A stretch of DNA of 64,000 bases from Oscillospiraceae bacterium (GCA_017622295.1 JAGARK010000026.1:1-64000); one strand, 5' to 3'; positions 17,645 through 26,795 are shown, counted from the stretch's first letter. Made by a program: numbers and translations. Notes: generated from the sequence alone by a model not told the origin.

Positions 17645-18718
17645 ATGAATCCTTTCTTCCCGGAAATCCGGAAAAACTTCGGCTTCGGTATGATGCGCCT
17701 GCCCATGGCAGGGGAAGCCGTAGACCTGGAGACCACCAACAAGATGGTGGATGCCTTCCTCGGGGCGGGCTTTAACTACTTCGACACCGCCCATCCCTAC
17801 CTGAAGGGGCAGAGCGAGACCGCCATCCGGGACTGCCTGGCTTCCCGCTATCCCCGGGAGCGCTTTATCCTGGCCAACAAGCTGTCTCCCACCTTCTTTG
17901 AGACCCGTGAGGACATCCTTCCCCTCTTTGAATCCCAGCTGAAGGCCTGCGGCGTGGAATACTTCGATTTTTACCTGATGCACGCCCTGAGCGCCGTCCG
18001 GCACGAGAAATTCAAGGCCACCGGCGCCTATGAGATCGCCCGGCAGCTGAAGGCCGAGGGCAAGGTCCGCCACATCGGCTTCTCCTTCCACGACAGCGCC
18101 GCGGTGCTGGAGCAGATCCTTCAGGAGCTTCCCGACATGGAATTCGTTCAGCTCCAGTTTAACTATGCCGACTACGAGGATCCCAAGGTGGAAAGCCGGG
18201 CCTGCTATGAGGTCTGCCGCCGATATAATAAACCCGTGTTCATCATGGAGCCCGTCAAGGGCGGCAGTCTGGTGAATCTGCCCCGGAAAGCCCTGGCGCT
18301 GATGACCGGAGGCTCCCCCGCCAGCTATGCCATCCGCTATGCCGCGGGCTTTGAGGGAGTTGCCATGGTCCTCTCCGGTATGAGCGACGAAGCCCAGATG
18401 GCGGACAATCTGTCCTTCATGACGGATTTCAAGCCCCTGAATGAAGCGGAGCAGGAAATGATCTGCCAGGTCCGGACCCTTTATCAGGCCCAGCACCGGA
18501 TCCCCTGCACCGCCTGCGGCTACTGCACCGAGGGCTGCCCTGCCGGGATCCCCATCCCGGAGGTATTCGCCCGGTTCAACGCCCTTCACAGCGATAACTC
18601 CCAGGATATCCCCTCCGGCTGGCCTGTTCCCAGCCCGGCGGAGTGCCTCAGCTGCGGCAAATGCGCCGAAGTCTGCCCCCAGCATCTTCAGATCCCTCAG
18701 CTGATGCAGGAAATCTGA
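17645..18718 (+). CDS. Aldo/keto reductase with C-terminal 4Fe-4S domain
   Basis: 357 residues. The barrel (about 1-275) has the reductase tetrad positions: NYFDTAHPY (Asp, Tyr), LANKLSP (Lys) and YLMHAL (His). The C-terminus adds CTACGYCTEGCP (about 286-297) and CLSCGKCAEVCP (about 332-343), two four-Cys motifs for 4Fe-4S clusters. This fused form is common in anaerobes and is presumed to reduce carbonyls using electrons from ferredoxin-like carriers as well as or instead of NADPH. Its substrate is unknown. AGGAGG sits before the ATG. Confidence 0.9.
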   Translation: MNPFFPEIRKNFGFGMMRLPMAGEAVDLETTNKMVDAFLGAGFNYFDTAHPYLKGQSETAIRDCLASRYPRERFILANKLSPTFFETREDILPLFESQLKACGVEYFDFYLMHALSAVRHEKFKATGAYEIARQLKAEGKVRHIGFSFHDSAAVLEQILQELPDMEFVQLQFNYADYEDPKVESRACYEVCRRYNKPVFIMEPVKGGSLVNLPRKALALMTGGSPASYAIRYAAGFEGVAMVLSGMSDEAQMADNLSFMTDFKPLNEAEQEMICQVRTLYQAQHRIPCTACGYCTEGCPAGIPIPEVFARFNALHSDNSQDIPSGWPVPSPAECLSCGKCAEVCPQHLQIPQLMQEI

Positions 18719-18753
18719 TCGCAAAGACCTGCCGCCTGCTTTGAACGGAGTCC

Positions 18754-18782
18754 TTGTAATTCTTTTTCTTCTCCGCTATAAT
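18754..18782 (+). promoter_or_regulatory. Promoter of the xpaC-telA operon
   Basis: TTGTAA (18754-18759), 17-base spacer, TATAAT (18777-18782). Confidence 0.75.
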
Positions 18783-18810
18783 ATAGCTAATCTATTTTGG
18801 AGTGATCCCT

Positions 18811-20007
18811 ATGGCGAAAAAATCAATCAACTGGGAAGAGATCGGCAAAAACGCGCAGAACATCATCGACCGTGCCGTTTCCGCCCAGGATTATCAGAAA
18901 TTGAATCAGACCATCCGACAGGTGGTCGATCGGGCCCTGGATGTGGGAGAAGAAGCGGTCCGCAAGGTCGTGGACAACACTTCCGCCAGAAACCAGACTG
19001 AGCAGACCGCGAAAAAGCAGGACCTGAGCGTGTACTATGCCCCCACTGGGGGAAAGACCGCCCTGGGCATTGTCAAGATCGTAGGCGGAAGTCTGATGAG
19101 CATATCCGCCGCATCCTTACTGGCAGCCTCGGCCATCATCGGCCTGCTGTTCACCGGCGGTGTCTCTCTCTTTCCCGCGCTTGCACTGCCGCTGCTGGCA
19201 GGCGGTGCACTTCTGATCGGCAGCGGTGTATCGGGGCTGAAGCGGATCAGACGCTTTAAGCGCTACCGGAGCCTGATGGGGCAGAAAACCTACTGCTCTT
19301 TGGAAAAGCTGGCCCGCGGTCTGGGTAAAAACGTAAAATTTGTCCGGCGGGATGTGCAAAAGCTCCTTGCGAGAGGATATTTCCCGGAAGGTCATCTGGA
19401 CCGGGAAGAAACCAATCTGATCATCACGGAGGAGACCTATCAGCTCTTTGAGCGGAGCAGACTTCAGCTGGAGCAGAGCCGGCGGGAGGCAGAGCAGCTT
19501 GCCCGGGAAGCCGCGCAGAAGGAAGCAGCCTCCCCCCACCAGCCCCAGGTTCAGGAGGTTCTGGACAAGGGCAACGCATTTCTCGCAGAGATCCGCAGAT
19601 GCAACGACCTGATTCCCGGATTTGAGATCTCGGAAAAAATATCCCGGATCGAATTGCTGGTGCAGCGGATCTTTGAACGAGCGGCCTCCCACCCGGAGAT
19701 CATTCCCGATCTGAAGAAAATGATGGACTATTATCTTCCCATGACGGTAAAGCTTCTGGGCGCTTATGCGGAAATGGACGCCCAGCCGGTACAGGGAGAG
19801 ACCATACGATCCTCCAAGCTGGAAATCGAGCAGACGCTGGATACCCTGAATCTGGCTTTCGAGAAGCTGCTGGACTCGGTGTTTGAAGATACCGCATTGG
19901 ATGTATCCAGCGATATTTCCGTACTGCAAACCCTGCTGGCCCAGGAGGGACTGACGGAAGACGGCCTTACCCAAATCAGGAACCAAAGAACAGGAGGAAC
20001 TGTATGA
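18811..20007 (+). CDS. XpaC-like (5-bromo-4-chloroindolyl phosphate hydrolysis family) protein
   Basis: 398 residues. A soluble N-terminus (about 1-75) is followed by two hydrophobic segments (about 85-105 and 108-130), then a winged-helix-like stretch (KLARGLGKNVKFVRRDVQKLLARGYF) and helical C-terminus. The arrangement matches XpaC proteins, named for an old indolyl-phosphate phenotype with no proven activity. ATG 18811 has GGAG at 18799-18802; the in-frame ATG three codons upstream is too close to it. It overlaps the TelA gene by 4 bases. Confidence 0.8.
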   Translation: MAKKSINWEEIGKNAQNIIDRAVSAQDYQKLNQTIRQVVDRALDVGEEAVRKVVDNTSARNQTEQTAKKQDLSVYYAPTGGKTALGIVKIVGGSLMSISAASLLAASAIIGLLFTGGVSLFPALALPLLAGGALLIGSGVSGLKRIRRFKRYRSLMGQKTYCSLEKLARGLGKNVKFVRRDVQKLLARGYFPEGHLDREETNLIITEETYQLFERSRLQLEQSRREAEQLAREAAQKEAASPHQPQVQEVLDKGNAFLAEIRRCNDLIPGFEISEKISRIELLVQRIFERAASHPEIIPDLKKMMDYYLPMTVKLLGAYAEMDAQPVQGETIRSSKLEIEQTLDTLNLAFEKLLDSVFEDTALDVSSDISVLQTLLAQEGLTEDGLTQIRNQRTGGTV

Positions 20008-21137
20008 ACGGTGAATATACTTTTGACGAAGTCATTACCCCCAGTTTGACCCTGGAGCCGGAACTGGAGCGGGCAGCGGAAATTACCCCTGCACCCCAGC
20101 CGGAAGCCGCAGAGCCTGTGCTGACTCTTGAGGAGCAGGCTATGGTTGCCGCCTTTGCGGAAAAGATCGATGTGGAAAACACTGCCCAGATCCTGCAGTA
20201 CGGCGCCGGTACCCAGAAGAAGATGGCGGATTTTTCCGATGCCGCCCTTGCCAATGTCCGGACCCAGGATCTGGGCGAGGTGGGCAATCTCATCGCCGAT
20301 GTGGTGGGTGAGCTGAAGGGCTTCGATGCGGAGGAAAAGAAGGGCCTGCTGGGCTTCCTGCGTAAGAAGGCCGATCAGCTGGAAAATATGAAAAACCGCT
20401 ATGCCAAAGCCGAGCTCAATGTGGCCAAAATCGGCGATGCCCTTCAGCAGCACCAGGTGCGCCTGCTGAAGGATTCGGCAGTGCTGGACAAGATGTACGA
20501 GCAGAACCTGGCCTATTTCAAGGAACTGACCATGTACATTCTGGCCGGTAAGCAGAAGCTTCAGCAAGTACGCGCCGTAAAGCTGCTGCAGCTGGAGGAA
20601 AAAGCGAAGCAGTCCGGCCTGGCAGAGGATGCCCAGGCCGCCCGGGATCTGGCTGATAAGGCCAATCGGTTTGAAAAGAAGATCCATGATCTGGAGCTGA
20701 CCCGCGCCATTTCCATCCAGACGGCACCCCAGATCCGGATGATCCAGAACAACAACAATGTGATGGTGGAAAAGATCCAGACCACGCTGATGAACACCAT
20801 TCCCCTGTGGAAGAATCAGATGGTGCTGGCCCTGGGCATTGCCCATTCCACCGAGGCCGCCCAGGCACAGCGCCAGGTGACGGACATCACCAATGCGCTG
20901 CTGAAGCAGAATGCGGAAAAGCTGCACATGGCATCCGTCGAAACTGCCAAGGAAGCAGAACGGGGCATTGTGGATATTGAGACCCTGAAAGCGACCAATG
21001 CCAAGCTGATCCAGACCTTTGACGATGTTCTGAAGATCCAGGCCGAGGGCCGGGCCAAGCGGCTGGCTGCCGAGAACGAAATGGCAAAGATGGAAAATGA
21101 CCTGAAAATCAAGCTGCTGGAGATCAGCGGCCGATAA
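20004..21137 (+). CDS. TelA-like toxic anion resistance protein
   Basis: 377 residues, almost entirely alpha-helical and charged, no signal peptide. Family landmarks include GLLGFLRKKADQLENMKNRY, TMYILAGKQKL and IPLWKNQMVLALG. TelA-family proteins were linked to tellurite and antimicrobial tolerance; the mechanism is not established. ATGA overlap with xpaC and an AGGAGG inside its end show coupling. The xpaC-telA pairing recurs in Firmicutes, supporting a shared, membrane-related task. Confidence 0.88.
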   Translation: MNGEYTFDEVITPSLTLEPELERAAEITPAPQPEAAEPVLTLEEQAMVAAFAEKIDVENTAQILQYGAGTQKKMADFSDAALANVRTQDLGEVGNLIADVVGELKGFDAEEKKGLLGFLRKKADQLENMKNRYAKAELNVAKIGDALQQHQVRLLKDSAVLDKMYEQNLAYFKELTMYILAGKQKLQQVRAVKLLQLEEKAKQSGLAEDAQAARDLADKANRFEKKIHDLELTRAISIQTAPQIRMIQNNNNVMVEKIQTTLMNTIPLWKNQMVLALGIAHSTEAAQAQRQVTDITNALLKQNAEKLHMASVETAKEAERGIVDIETLKATNAKLIQTFDDVLKIQAEGRAKRLAAENEMAKMENDLKIKLLEISGR

Positions 21138-21147
21138 CAAAAATATC

Positions 21148-21186
21148 AAAACCGACCTATGATCACGATCATAGGTCGGTTTTACT
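21148..21186. terminator. Bidirectional terminator between telA and the DUF89 gene
   Basis: AAAACCGACCTATGATC pairs with GATCATAGGTCGGTTTT (16-17 base stem), with A/T runs on both sides serving the two convergent transcripts. Confidence 0.9.
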
Positions 21187-21194
21187 GTTTTTCG

Positions 21195-22067
21195 TTATTT
21201 CCGCTCTTTCAGAAGCATGGGGGTAAACTTGGGCTTCTGGAACACCTCGATGAACCGGGGGCATTTGACCAGGAAGGCGTAGTACACATTGTAGCCGCAG
21301 CCGTACATGGTCTCGATGTTGCCCTGTCCCTTGGCGATGATCACATCCGCTTTGTCCAGCGCAGCCTTCGCCTCCTCGCCCAGCAGTTCGATCTGGGTGC
21401 CTGCAATTCGGTTGCCATTGTCGATGACCGGGAAGGGGATGCCCACCAGGGCCGCATCCTCCCGGGTGGCGTCGTTGAGGGCGGGGGCGCCCCGGACGCA
21501 GAAGGTGATGCTCAGGTGGGGATACTTCTGATGGATCTGCTCCGCCAGGACCCGGTCAAAGCCGATCTCGCCGGCGTTGTCCGTCAGGTACAGCAGTTCC
21601 CTACCCGCCGCGAAGTCGGCGCAGAGGGCCGCATAGCTCTCCCGGTCCAGCTCCAGCTGTTCGCCTTTCGCCAACAGCTCGTCCAGCTGGTCAAAATCGA
21701 TCTCATCCTGCAGCGCGGAGAAATCAATATAGTTTCCCAGAATGGAAAACTGCAGTCCCGCGTAAACAGGATCTTCAGCACTTTCCACCCGGGCGCGGAT
21801 CTGATCCAGCCGCTCCAGCACAAAGCGGTTGGAAATTTCCTTTTCATCCTTATACCTGTCCAGATCCACGCCGTAGATCTCATGGAGCAGATCGGAGGTT
21901 GCGGGACCGAACCAGGGAGATCCCACACCCTCGGGAGCGGAAAGGTACAGCTTCAGCAGCTCCCGGGTGAAGCGATTGGCCTGCTCCTCGGTGCCCAGGC
22001 TCCGGGCCTTTTCCACATGGCGGCGCAGATGACACAGAATACACTCCGAATTGAACGCAACACTCAT
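21195..22067 (-). CDS. DUF89/ARMT1-family metal-dependent phosphatase
   Basis: 290 residues. The N-terminal CILCHLRR and the metal-site region LYLTDNAGEIGFDRVL (about 135-152), with FCVRGAPALND and DVIIAKGQGN, match the DUF89 family, some members of which dephosphorylate damaged sugar phosphates. The start overlaps the upstream yhcH stop by 4 bases, and this is the last gene of a four-gene minus-strand set with murI, a HAD phosphatase and a YhcH protein. A metabolite-repair role is inferred. Confidence 0.85.
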   Translation of the reverse strand: MSVAFNSECILCHLRRHVEKARSLGTEEQANRFTRELLKLYLSAPEGVGSPWFGPATSDLLHEIYGVDLDRYKDEKEISNRFVLERLDQIRARVESAEDPVYAGLQFSILGNYIDFSALQDEIDFDQLDELLAKGEQLELDRESYAALCADFAAGRELLYLTDNAGEIGFDRVLAEQIHQKYPHLSITFCVRGAPALNDATREDAALVGIPFPVIDNGNRIAGTQIELLGEEAKAALDKADVIIAKGQGNIETMYGCGYNVYYAFLVKCPRFIEVFQKPKFTPMLLKERK

Positions 22068-22501
22068 ACCTTCAGCTTCACCACAATCTTCACAAACTCC
22101 GTGGGCTCTTCCAGATGTCGGCCGGGCTTATGGGCGTCCTCGGGGAACACCACATAGCAGGTACCGGCGGGGATCTTCACATACTGGCAGGGACCGACGT
22201 ACATACCGCAGTCGCCCTCCACGTTGAATTCGCCCTCCAGGGTCATCGTATCCGTGGGTGCCCAGCCCATGGTCTCCTCGCCCTCTACCACGTACTGGAT
22301 GTCCAGATAGTTCCGGTGGACCTCAGCGGGGACGCTCTCGACGGAGCGGGTCGTTCCCTTGGCGATGAAAAAGCGGCCGTTTTCCAGGGGATAAGTCGCA
22401 GGTTCCAGATTTTCCAGGGCGTTGATCTTCTCCACCGCCTCCTCCAGACCGGGGATCACAGCGGCATAGCGCATAATATCCTTCCAGGGGCAAATAATCA
22501 T
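22064..22501 (-). CDS. YhcH/YjgK/YiaL (TabA-like) family protein
   Basis: 145 residues, a single cupin-like beta domain. Conserved metal-binding-type positions are seen in EVHRNYLDIQYVVEGEE (His and Asp/Glu) and FPEDAHKPG. Relatives include TabA and proteins in sialic-acid or hexulose gene sets, possibly acting on sugar anomers; the reaction here is unknown. The start at 22501 is chosen because an upstream in-frame start would overlap the HAD gene and the spacer has GGAAAG. Confidence 0.85.
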   Translation of the reverse strand: MIICPWKDIMRYAAVIPGLEEAVEKINALENLEPATYPLENGRFFIAKGTTRSVESVPAEVHRNYLDIQYVVEGEETMGWAPTDTMTLEGEFNVEGDCGMYVGPCQYVKIPAGTCYVVFPEDAHKPGRHLEEPTEFVKIVVKLKV

Positions 22502-22529
22502 ATTCTTTCCATCCTTTCGTGAATGTATT

Positions 22530-23159
22530 TTATAATTCAAGTGTCAAAAGCTCTTCCATGCAATCAATCCTCCCGGCATACCGCTCCGGGTTACCGAAGC
22601 CGTAGGCCGCCCAGATGAAGGGAATTCCCGCCGCCTCCGAGGCCTCCATATCACCCTGGGTGTCGCCAATGTAGCAGGCAGAGGCGATTCCGTGCCGCTC
22701 CATGAGCCGCCGGATGGTCTGACCCTTGGGGGTGCCGGTGTCGCCGAAGCACAGGTGACCTTCAAAAAGATGGTCAATGCCCAGCTTTCCCATGCACAGC
22801 TCCGGATAGCCGCAGTTGGAATTGCTGACGATGAAGAGGCGGTGCTTTTCTTTCAGCTTCTCCAGCGTCGCCCGGACGCCGGGATAGCCGATGTCACAGG
22901 GATTTTCATGGAGGTATTCATTTTCCGTCTTCATGCACCGCTTTGTCAGCTCATACCGCTCCGGGGCGGGAATCGACGCAAACAGCCGGTCCGCCAGGTC
23001 CTCCATCACCAGTCCGAAGAGGGGCTTGAGTTCCTCGGCATCGGTGCACAGGTGCTGAAGGCCCTCCCGCCGCAGCTGGATGTTGTAGCCCTCGGCCACC
23101 AGCGCCCGGGAATCCCAGAGAGTTCCGTCGATATCAAAAATCAGGCTTTCAAATTCCAT
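22530..23159 (-). CDS. HAD-family hydrolase, phosphoglycolate-phosphatase-like
   Basis: 209 residues. Motif I DIDGTLWDS at about 8-16 (nucleophile Asp and acid/base Asp), motif II IVSNSN, Lys of motif III in GTPKGQTI, and motif IV GDTQGDMEAS are all present, with an alpha-helical cap at about 20-85. Such enzymes hydrolyse small phosphoesters. Its substrate is not evident. GAGGAG precedes the ATG, 10 bases after the murI stop. Confidence 0.88.
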   Translation of the reverse strand: MEFESLIFDIDGTLWDSRALVAEGYNIQLRREGLQHLCTDAEELKPLFGLVMEDLADRLFASIPAPERYELTKRCMKTENEYLHENPCDIGYPGVRATLEKLKEKHRLFIVSNSNCGYPELCMGKLGIDHLFEGHLCFGDTGTPKGQTIRRLMERHGIASACYIGDTQGDMEASEAAGIPFIWAAYGFGNPERYAGRIDCMEELLTLEL

Positions 23160-23169
23160 AACAGTCTCC

Positions 23170-23934
23170 TCATTTCAGCAGACGTCGGGCAAGCTCCGTC
23201 ATGGCGCCCTCCCCGGCGCTGCTGATGACCAGCACCTCACCCTCGCCATCGTGGAGCAGTCCCCGCTCTGCCAGCCGCCGCTTCGTCTCCCGGGCGGTGC
23301 CTTCGCCGCCGTGGAGCACCTCGGTGCCGGGACCCAGCAGAGCCTGGATGTTATGCTTGACGAAGGGATAGTGGGTACAGCCCAGCACCAGAGCGTCCAG
23401 CTTGCCGATGTAGGGGGTCAGCAGCTCCTTCAGGAAGATCTGCGCTTCCTCGCTGTCGCCCTTGCCCTGCTCGATCAGCTCCACAAGACCGGGAGCGGGG
23501 ATCTTGTAAATGGAGCGGTCGCTGTTAAAGCGGTTCATCAGGATATCAAATTTTTCCTCCCGCAACGTCACCCGGGTGGCCATGACGCCGATGTTGCCGC
23601 CAGGATGATGATCCGCCGCCAGCTTCACCGCAGGCTCGATGCCTACCACGATCAGATCGGCATATTGGGCCCGCAGGTCTTCAATTGCCGCGGCAGTCGC
23701 CGTATTACAGGCTACGACCAAGGCCTTAACCGGAAAATCGGTCACGATCCGCTCCGCCGCCGCCAGGGTCAGGGAGCGGACTTCTTCCGTGGAGCGGTTT
23801 CCGTAAGGCGCGTTGGCGGAGTCGCCGTAATAGACGAACCGCTCCCCGGGCAGCACCTTGCGCAGCTGCCGCAGCACGCTGATGCCGCCGACGCCGGAGT
23901 CAAAGACCGCGATATAATCAGTTTTGCTGTACAT
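23170..23934 (-). CDS. murI: Glutamate racemase
   Basis: 254 residues. It converts L- to D-glutamate for peptidoglycan. Catalytic-cysteine motifs are both present: ACNTATA (about 76-82) and LGCTHYPF (about 184-191); the N-terminal FDSGVGGISVL and YYGDSANAPYG are diagnostic. First gene of a four-gene operon with a HAD phosphatase, a YhcH protein and a DUF89 protein, driven by the promoter at 23969-23997. Confidence 0.96.
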   Translation of the reverse strand: MYSKTDYIAVFDSGVGGISVLRQLRKVLPGERFVYYGDSANAPYGNRSTEEVRSLTLAAAERIVTDFPVKALVVACNTATAAAIEDLRAQYADLIVVGIEPAVKLAADHHPGGNIGVMATRVTLREEKFDILMNRFNSDRSIYKIPAPGLVELIEQGKGDSEEAQIFLKELLTPYIGKLDALVLGCTHYPFVKHNIQALLGPGTEVLHGGEGTARETKRRLAERGLLHDGEGEVLVISSAGEGAMTELARRLLK

Positions 23935-23968
23935 GTTCTCACCAGCTTCTTGTCAGTCATTCTTTAAT

Positions 23969-23997
23969 ATATTATCAAAAAAAGCCTGTCCATGCAA
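23969..23997 (-). promoter_or_regulatory. Promoter of the murI operon
   Basis: Minus strand: TTGCAT (23997-23992), 17-base spacer, TAATAT (23974-23969). It is back to back with the 24005-24033 promoter. Confidence 0.6.
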
Positions 23998-24004
23998 TGG
24001 TTCG

Positions 24005-24033
24005 TTGACTTTTTCTGCTGGGTTTGGTATGGT
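24005..24033 (+). promoter_or_regulatory. Promoter of the isochorismatase-like gene
   Basis: TTGACT (24005-24010), 17-base spacer, TATGGT (24028-24033). Confidence 0.7.
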
Positions 24034-24065
24034 AATATCAACACGAATTACCGGGAGGTTACATT

Positions 24066-24599
24066 ATGAACCGCTATTTGTTTGTCATCGACTATCAGAA
24101 CGACTTTGTGGACGGCGCTCTGGGCTTCCCCGGCGCGGAAAAGCTGGATGAGAAAATCGCCGCCAAGATCCGCGCCTACGGCAAGGACCACGTCCTCTTT
24201 ACCCGGGACACCCATTTTGAGAACTATCTGCAGACCCGGGAGGGTAAGAATCTCCCCGTAGTGCACTGCATCAAGGGCACCAAGGGCTGGGAGGTCTACG
24301 GCAAGACAGCCGAAGCCTTGGCCGAAACCGAGGCGAAGGGCATTGACAAGCTGGTCTTCGGCATGGATATTACTGATCCCGCCACTGCCGCAGTTCTTCC
24401 CGAAGCTGCCGACGAAATCGAGCTGGTAGGTCTGGTGAGCAACATCTGCGTGGTCAGCAACGCCGTGGTGCTCCAGAGCAAATACCCTGAGGCCACCATC
24501 ATCGTGGATGCTGCCTGTACCGACTCCTTCGACAAGTGCCTGCACGAAAAGGTACTGGATGTGCTGGAAGGCTTCCAGGTGAAGGTCATCAACCGTTAA
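24066..24599 (+). CDS. Isochorismatase-family cysteine hydrolase (nicotinamidase-like)
   Basis: 177 residues. The catalytic set is visible: Asp9 in VIDYQNDFVDG, a Lys in the middle (KLVFG, about 95-99) and the nucleophile Cys in VSNICVVSNAV (about 126). These are amidases such as nicotinamidase or related enzymes; the DYQNDFVDGALGFPGAEKL opening is nicotinamidase-like. The GGGAGG site precedes the ATG. It is monocistronic and divergent from murI. Confidence 0.87.
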   Translation: MNRYLFVIDYQNDFVDGALGFPGAEKLDEKIAAKIRAYGKDHVLFTRDTHFENYLQTREGKNLPVVHCIKGTKGWEVYGKTAEALAETEAKGIDKLVFGMDITDPATAAVLPEAADEIELVGLVSNICVVSNAVVLQSKYPEATIIVDAACTDSFDKCLHEKVLDVLEGFQVKVINR

Positions 24600-24601
24600 C
24601 A

Positions 24602-24637
24602 GCAAAAATGCCGAGGCACAAGCCTCGGCATTTTTTA
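24602..24637. terminator. Bidirectional terminator between the hydrolase and rqcH
   Basis: AAAAATGCCGAGGC-ACAA-GCCTCGGCATTTTTT serves both convergent genes. Confidence 0.9.
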
Positions 24638-26392
24638 TTCTTCTGTTTCCTTCTTTTCCGCGTTCAGGGCATCCACCACAATATCCTTGTAGGGGTTTGC
24701 GATGACGGTGCGGTAGGTATGGTAGATGACCATGCCGGGCTTGCCGCTGGGGATTTTCTTCACCTGCTTGACGGTAGTCACGTCCACGGGGATGTTCTGA
24801 CCGCCAGAGGTTTCAGAATAGTAGGCCGCCAGCTGAGCTGCCTGGGTGATGGTGTCATCCGGGGGCGTGGTGCCGCCGCAGGAGATGATGACATGGGAAC
24901 CGTGGACCTTGGAGGCGTGGCACCAGATATCGTCCTTCCGGGCTGCCTTGAAGGTCAGCTCATCGTTCTGTCGGTTGTTGCGGCCCACATAGATGTTGTA
25001 GCCGTCGGTGGAGGTAAAGACCATGGGCTTGGACTTTGCCTGCTTCATCTTCTTTTTGCCGGTGTCGGCCTTGACATAGCCGCCCGCCTGGAGCTCCTGC
25101 CGGATCTCTTCCAGCTCCGCCTCGGTCTCCGCCCGGTTCAGCTCCTCCAGAACGCTCTTCAGGTACTGCAGTTCCTCTTCGCCCAGAGCGATCTGCTTGG
25201 TCAGTTCCTTCTCTGCGTTCTTCATGCGGGTATAGTCCTTGTAGAACTTTGCCGCATTCTGCTGGGGGGAGAGGATGGGGGAGATGGGAATGTCGATGAG
25301 CTTCATTTCCTCATCGTAGAAGTCCTCTGCCTGGATCACCGTCTGGCCCTTGATGATCCGGTGGATGTTGGCGGTGACGATATCGCCCAGCTGACGCAGC
25401 CGCTCCCGGTCAAAGGTGGCCTCCAGCTCCTTCTCCTGAATGGCGAGCTTGCGCTGGATTCTGGTGCACAGGTTCTGCACTGTCTTGCGCACCGCCTGGC
25501 CCTTCTGGCGCATGGCGTCCTTCCGGTCCCGGAGGGTATAGTACATATCCAGCATCGCACCGAAGGACTCCGCCTCTTTTGCTTCGCCGTACTGGCGGAT
25601 AGGGCAGAAGGCAAACTGCTTGGGGGTGCCATCGGGGAGGGCATAGTAGTAGGGCCGGGGATGGTTCAGATGCTCCCGGAAGAACAGGTCCAGCTTATCC
25701 GCCGCGGCGTCCGCATTCAGCTCGGCCACCCGGGCGTCAGTGCTGCCCGCGACAAACAGGGCGGCTTCCCTGCAAACCAGCGGGGACAGGCCGCCCAGCT
25801 CGTCCATGAGCCGGTCGGAAAGCACATCGCTGCCGGATTTGCTCAGGAAGTTCATCCAGCTGTCGAAGTCATAGGTTTTGGGATCGTCCTTGGTCACAGG
25901 CTCCGGATCCTGATAGTTCAGGCCGGGCAGGGCTGCCCGCTTGGAGCTCTCGTCCAGGCCGATTCTGCGCAGGCAGTCGATGATCCGGCCTTCTGGGCTC
26001 AGCAGATAGATATTGCAGGTTCTGCCCATCAGCTCACAGACCAGACGCTTTTGCACCGGGAAACCCATTTCGTCGGTGCAGTCAAAGGTAAAGGTGACGC
26101 AGCGCTCCATGGGAGGCTGGGAAACGCCGCTGAGCCGGGCGCCCATGAGGTGCTTGCGCAGCAGCATGCAGAACATGGGAGGCTCCGGCGGATTCTCGGG
26201 ATTGGCCGCCGTCAGATGCAGCCGGGGGGCCGTGGGGTTGGCGGCGATGAGGAGCTTGGAGCGTCCCTCGCCATGGCGCAGGTGGAAAATCACCGTGTCC
26301 CGGCTGGGCTGGTGGATCTTCTCCACCCGGGGGATGCTGAGCTGCCGGATCTCCTCCAGCACCGCACTCATATAAAACGCATCAAATGCCAT
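24635..26392 (-). CDS. rqcH: Ribosome quality control factor RqcH (NFACT/FbpA family)
   Basis: 585 residues with NFACT-N (about 1-200), helix-hairpin/coiled-coil middle (about 280-430) and NFACT-R (from about 450; DDIWCHASKVHGSHVII). RqcH binds stalled large ribosomal subunits and adds alanine tails that mark the nascent chain for degradation; older annotation calls it fibronectin-binding protein. The start at 26392 (MAFDAFYMS) has AGGTGAG upstream; a GTG three codons earlier is less well placed. It overlaps mrnC by 11 bases. Confidence 0.93.
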   Translation of the reverse strand: MAFDAFYMSAVLEEIRQLSIPRVEKIHQPSRDTVIFHLRHGEGRSKLLIAANPTAPRLHLTAANPENPPEPPMFCMLLRKHLMGARLSGVSQPPMERCVTFTFDCTDEMGFPVQKRLVCELMGRTCNIYLLSPEGRIIDCLRRIGLDESSKRAALPGLNYQDPEPVTKDDPKTYDFDSWMNFLSKSGSDVLSDRLMDELGGLSPLVCREAALFVAGSTDARVAELNADAAADKLDLFFREHLNHPRPYYYALPDGTPKQFAFCPIRQYGEAKEAESFGAMLDMYYTLRDRKDAMRQKGQAVRKTVQNLCTRIQRKLAIQEKELEATFDRERLRQLGDIVTANIHRIIKGQTVIQAEDFYDEEMKLIDIPISPILSPQQNAAKFYKDYTRMKNAEKELTKQIALGEEELQYLKSVLEELNRAETEAELEEIRQELQAGGYVKADTGKKKMKQAKSKPMVFTSTDGYNIYVGRNNRQNDELTFKAARKDDIWCHASKVHGSHVIISCGGTTPPDDTITQAAQLAAYYSETSGGQNIPVDVTTVKQVKKIPSGKPGMVIYHTYRTVIANPYKDIVVDALNAEKKETEE

Positions 26393-26795
26393 CGATCTCA
26401 CCTATCACAAGATTAAAAATTTCATTGGCCCGGTCCTTCTGTCCCGACAGGAACAGATAGCCGAACAGCGCCTCCACGCCGGTGGCCTTGGCGTACTCGG
26501 CGGGAGTTGCGGACTTGGGCACCGCGTGGACATGGGAATTCTTGCCACGGCGGTAGTGGGCCAGCTCCTCCTCATTCAGGAGGGGCAGCATTTTGTCCGC
26601 GAACTTGGCCTGGGTGGTGGCCTTGACCATCCGGATGGTATCCCGGTGGAGGTGGGTCACGGTCTTGTCGCCCCGGGAGCACAGATAGGCCCGGCACAGG
26701 ATCTCATAAACGCAGTCGCCCATATGGGCAAGACCCAGATTGGAGATAGAATCGATCTCCTGTCTGGACATATTCATTTCAAAAAAGTTTTCCAT
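26382..26795 (-). CDS. mrnC: Mini-ribonuclease III
   Basis: 137 residues, a lone RNase III catalytic domain without a dsRNA-binding domain. The signature GLAHMGDCVYEILCR carries the active-site Asp, with acidic residues in TGVEALFGYLFLSG. MrnC matures 23S rRNA ends in Bacillus. It overlaps the Gx gene upstream and rqcH downstream, so all three are probably one transcript. Confidence 0.92.
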   Translation of the reverse strand: MENFFEMNMSRQEIDSISNLGLAHMGDCVYEILCRAYLCSRGDKTVTHLHRDTIRMVKATTQAKFADKMLPLLNEEELAHYRRGKNSHVHAVPKSATPAEYAKATGVEALFGYLFLSGQKDRANEIFNLVIGEIDGI

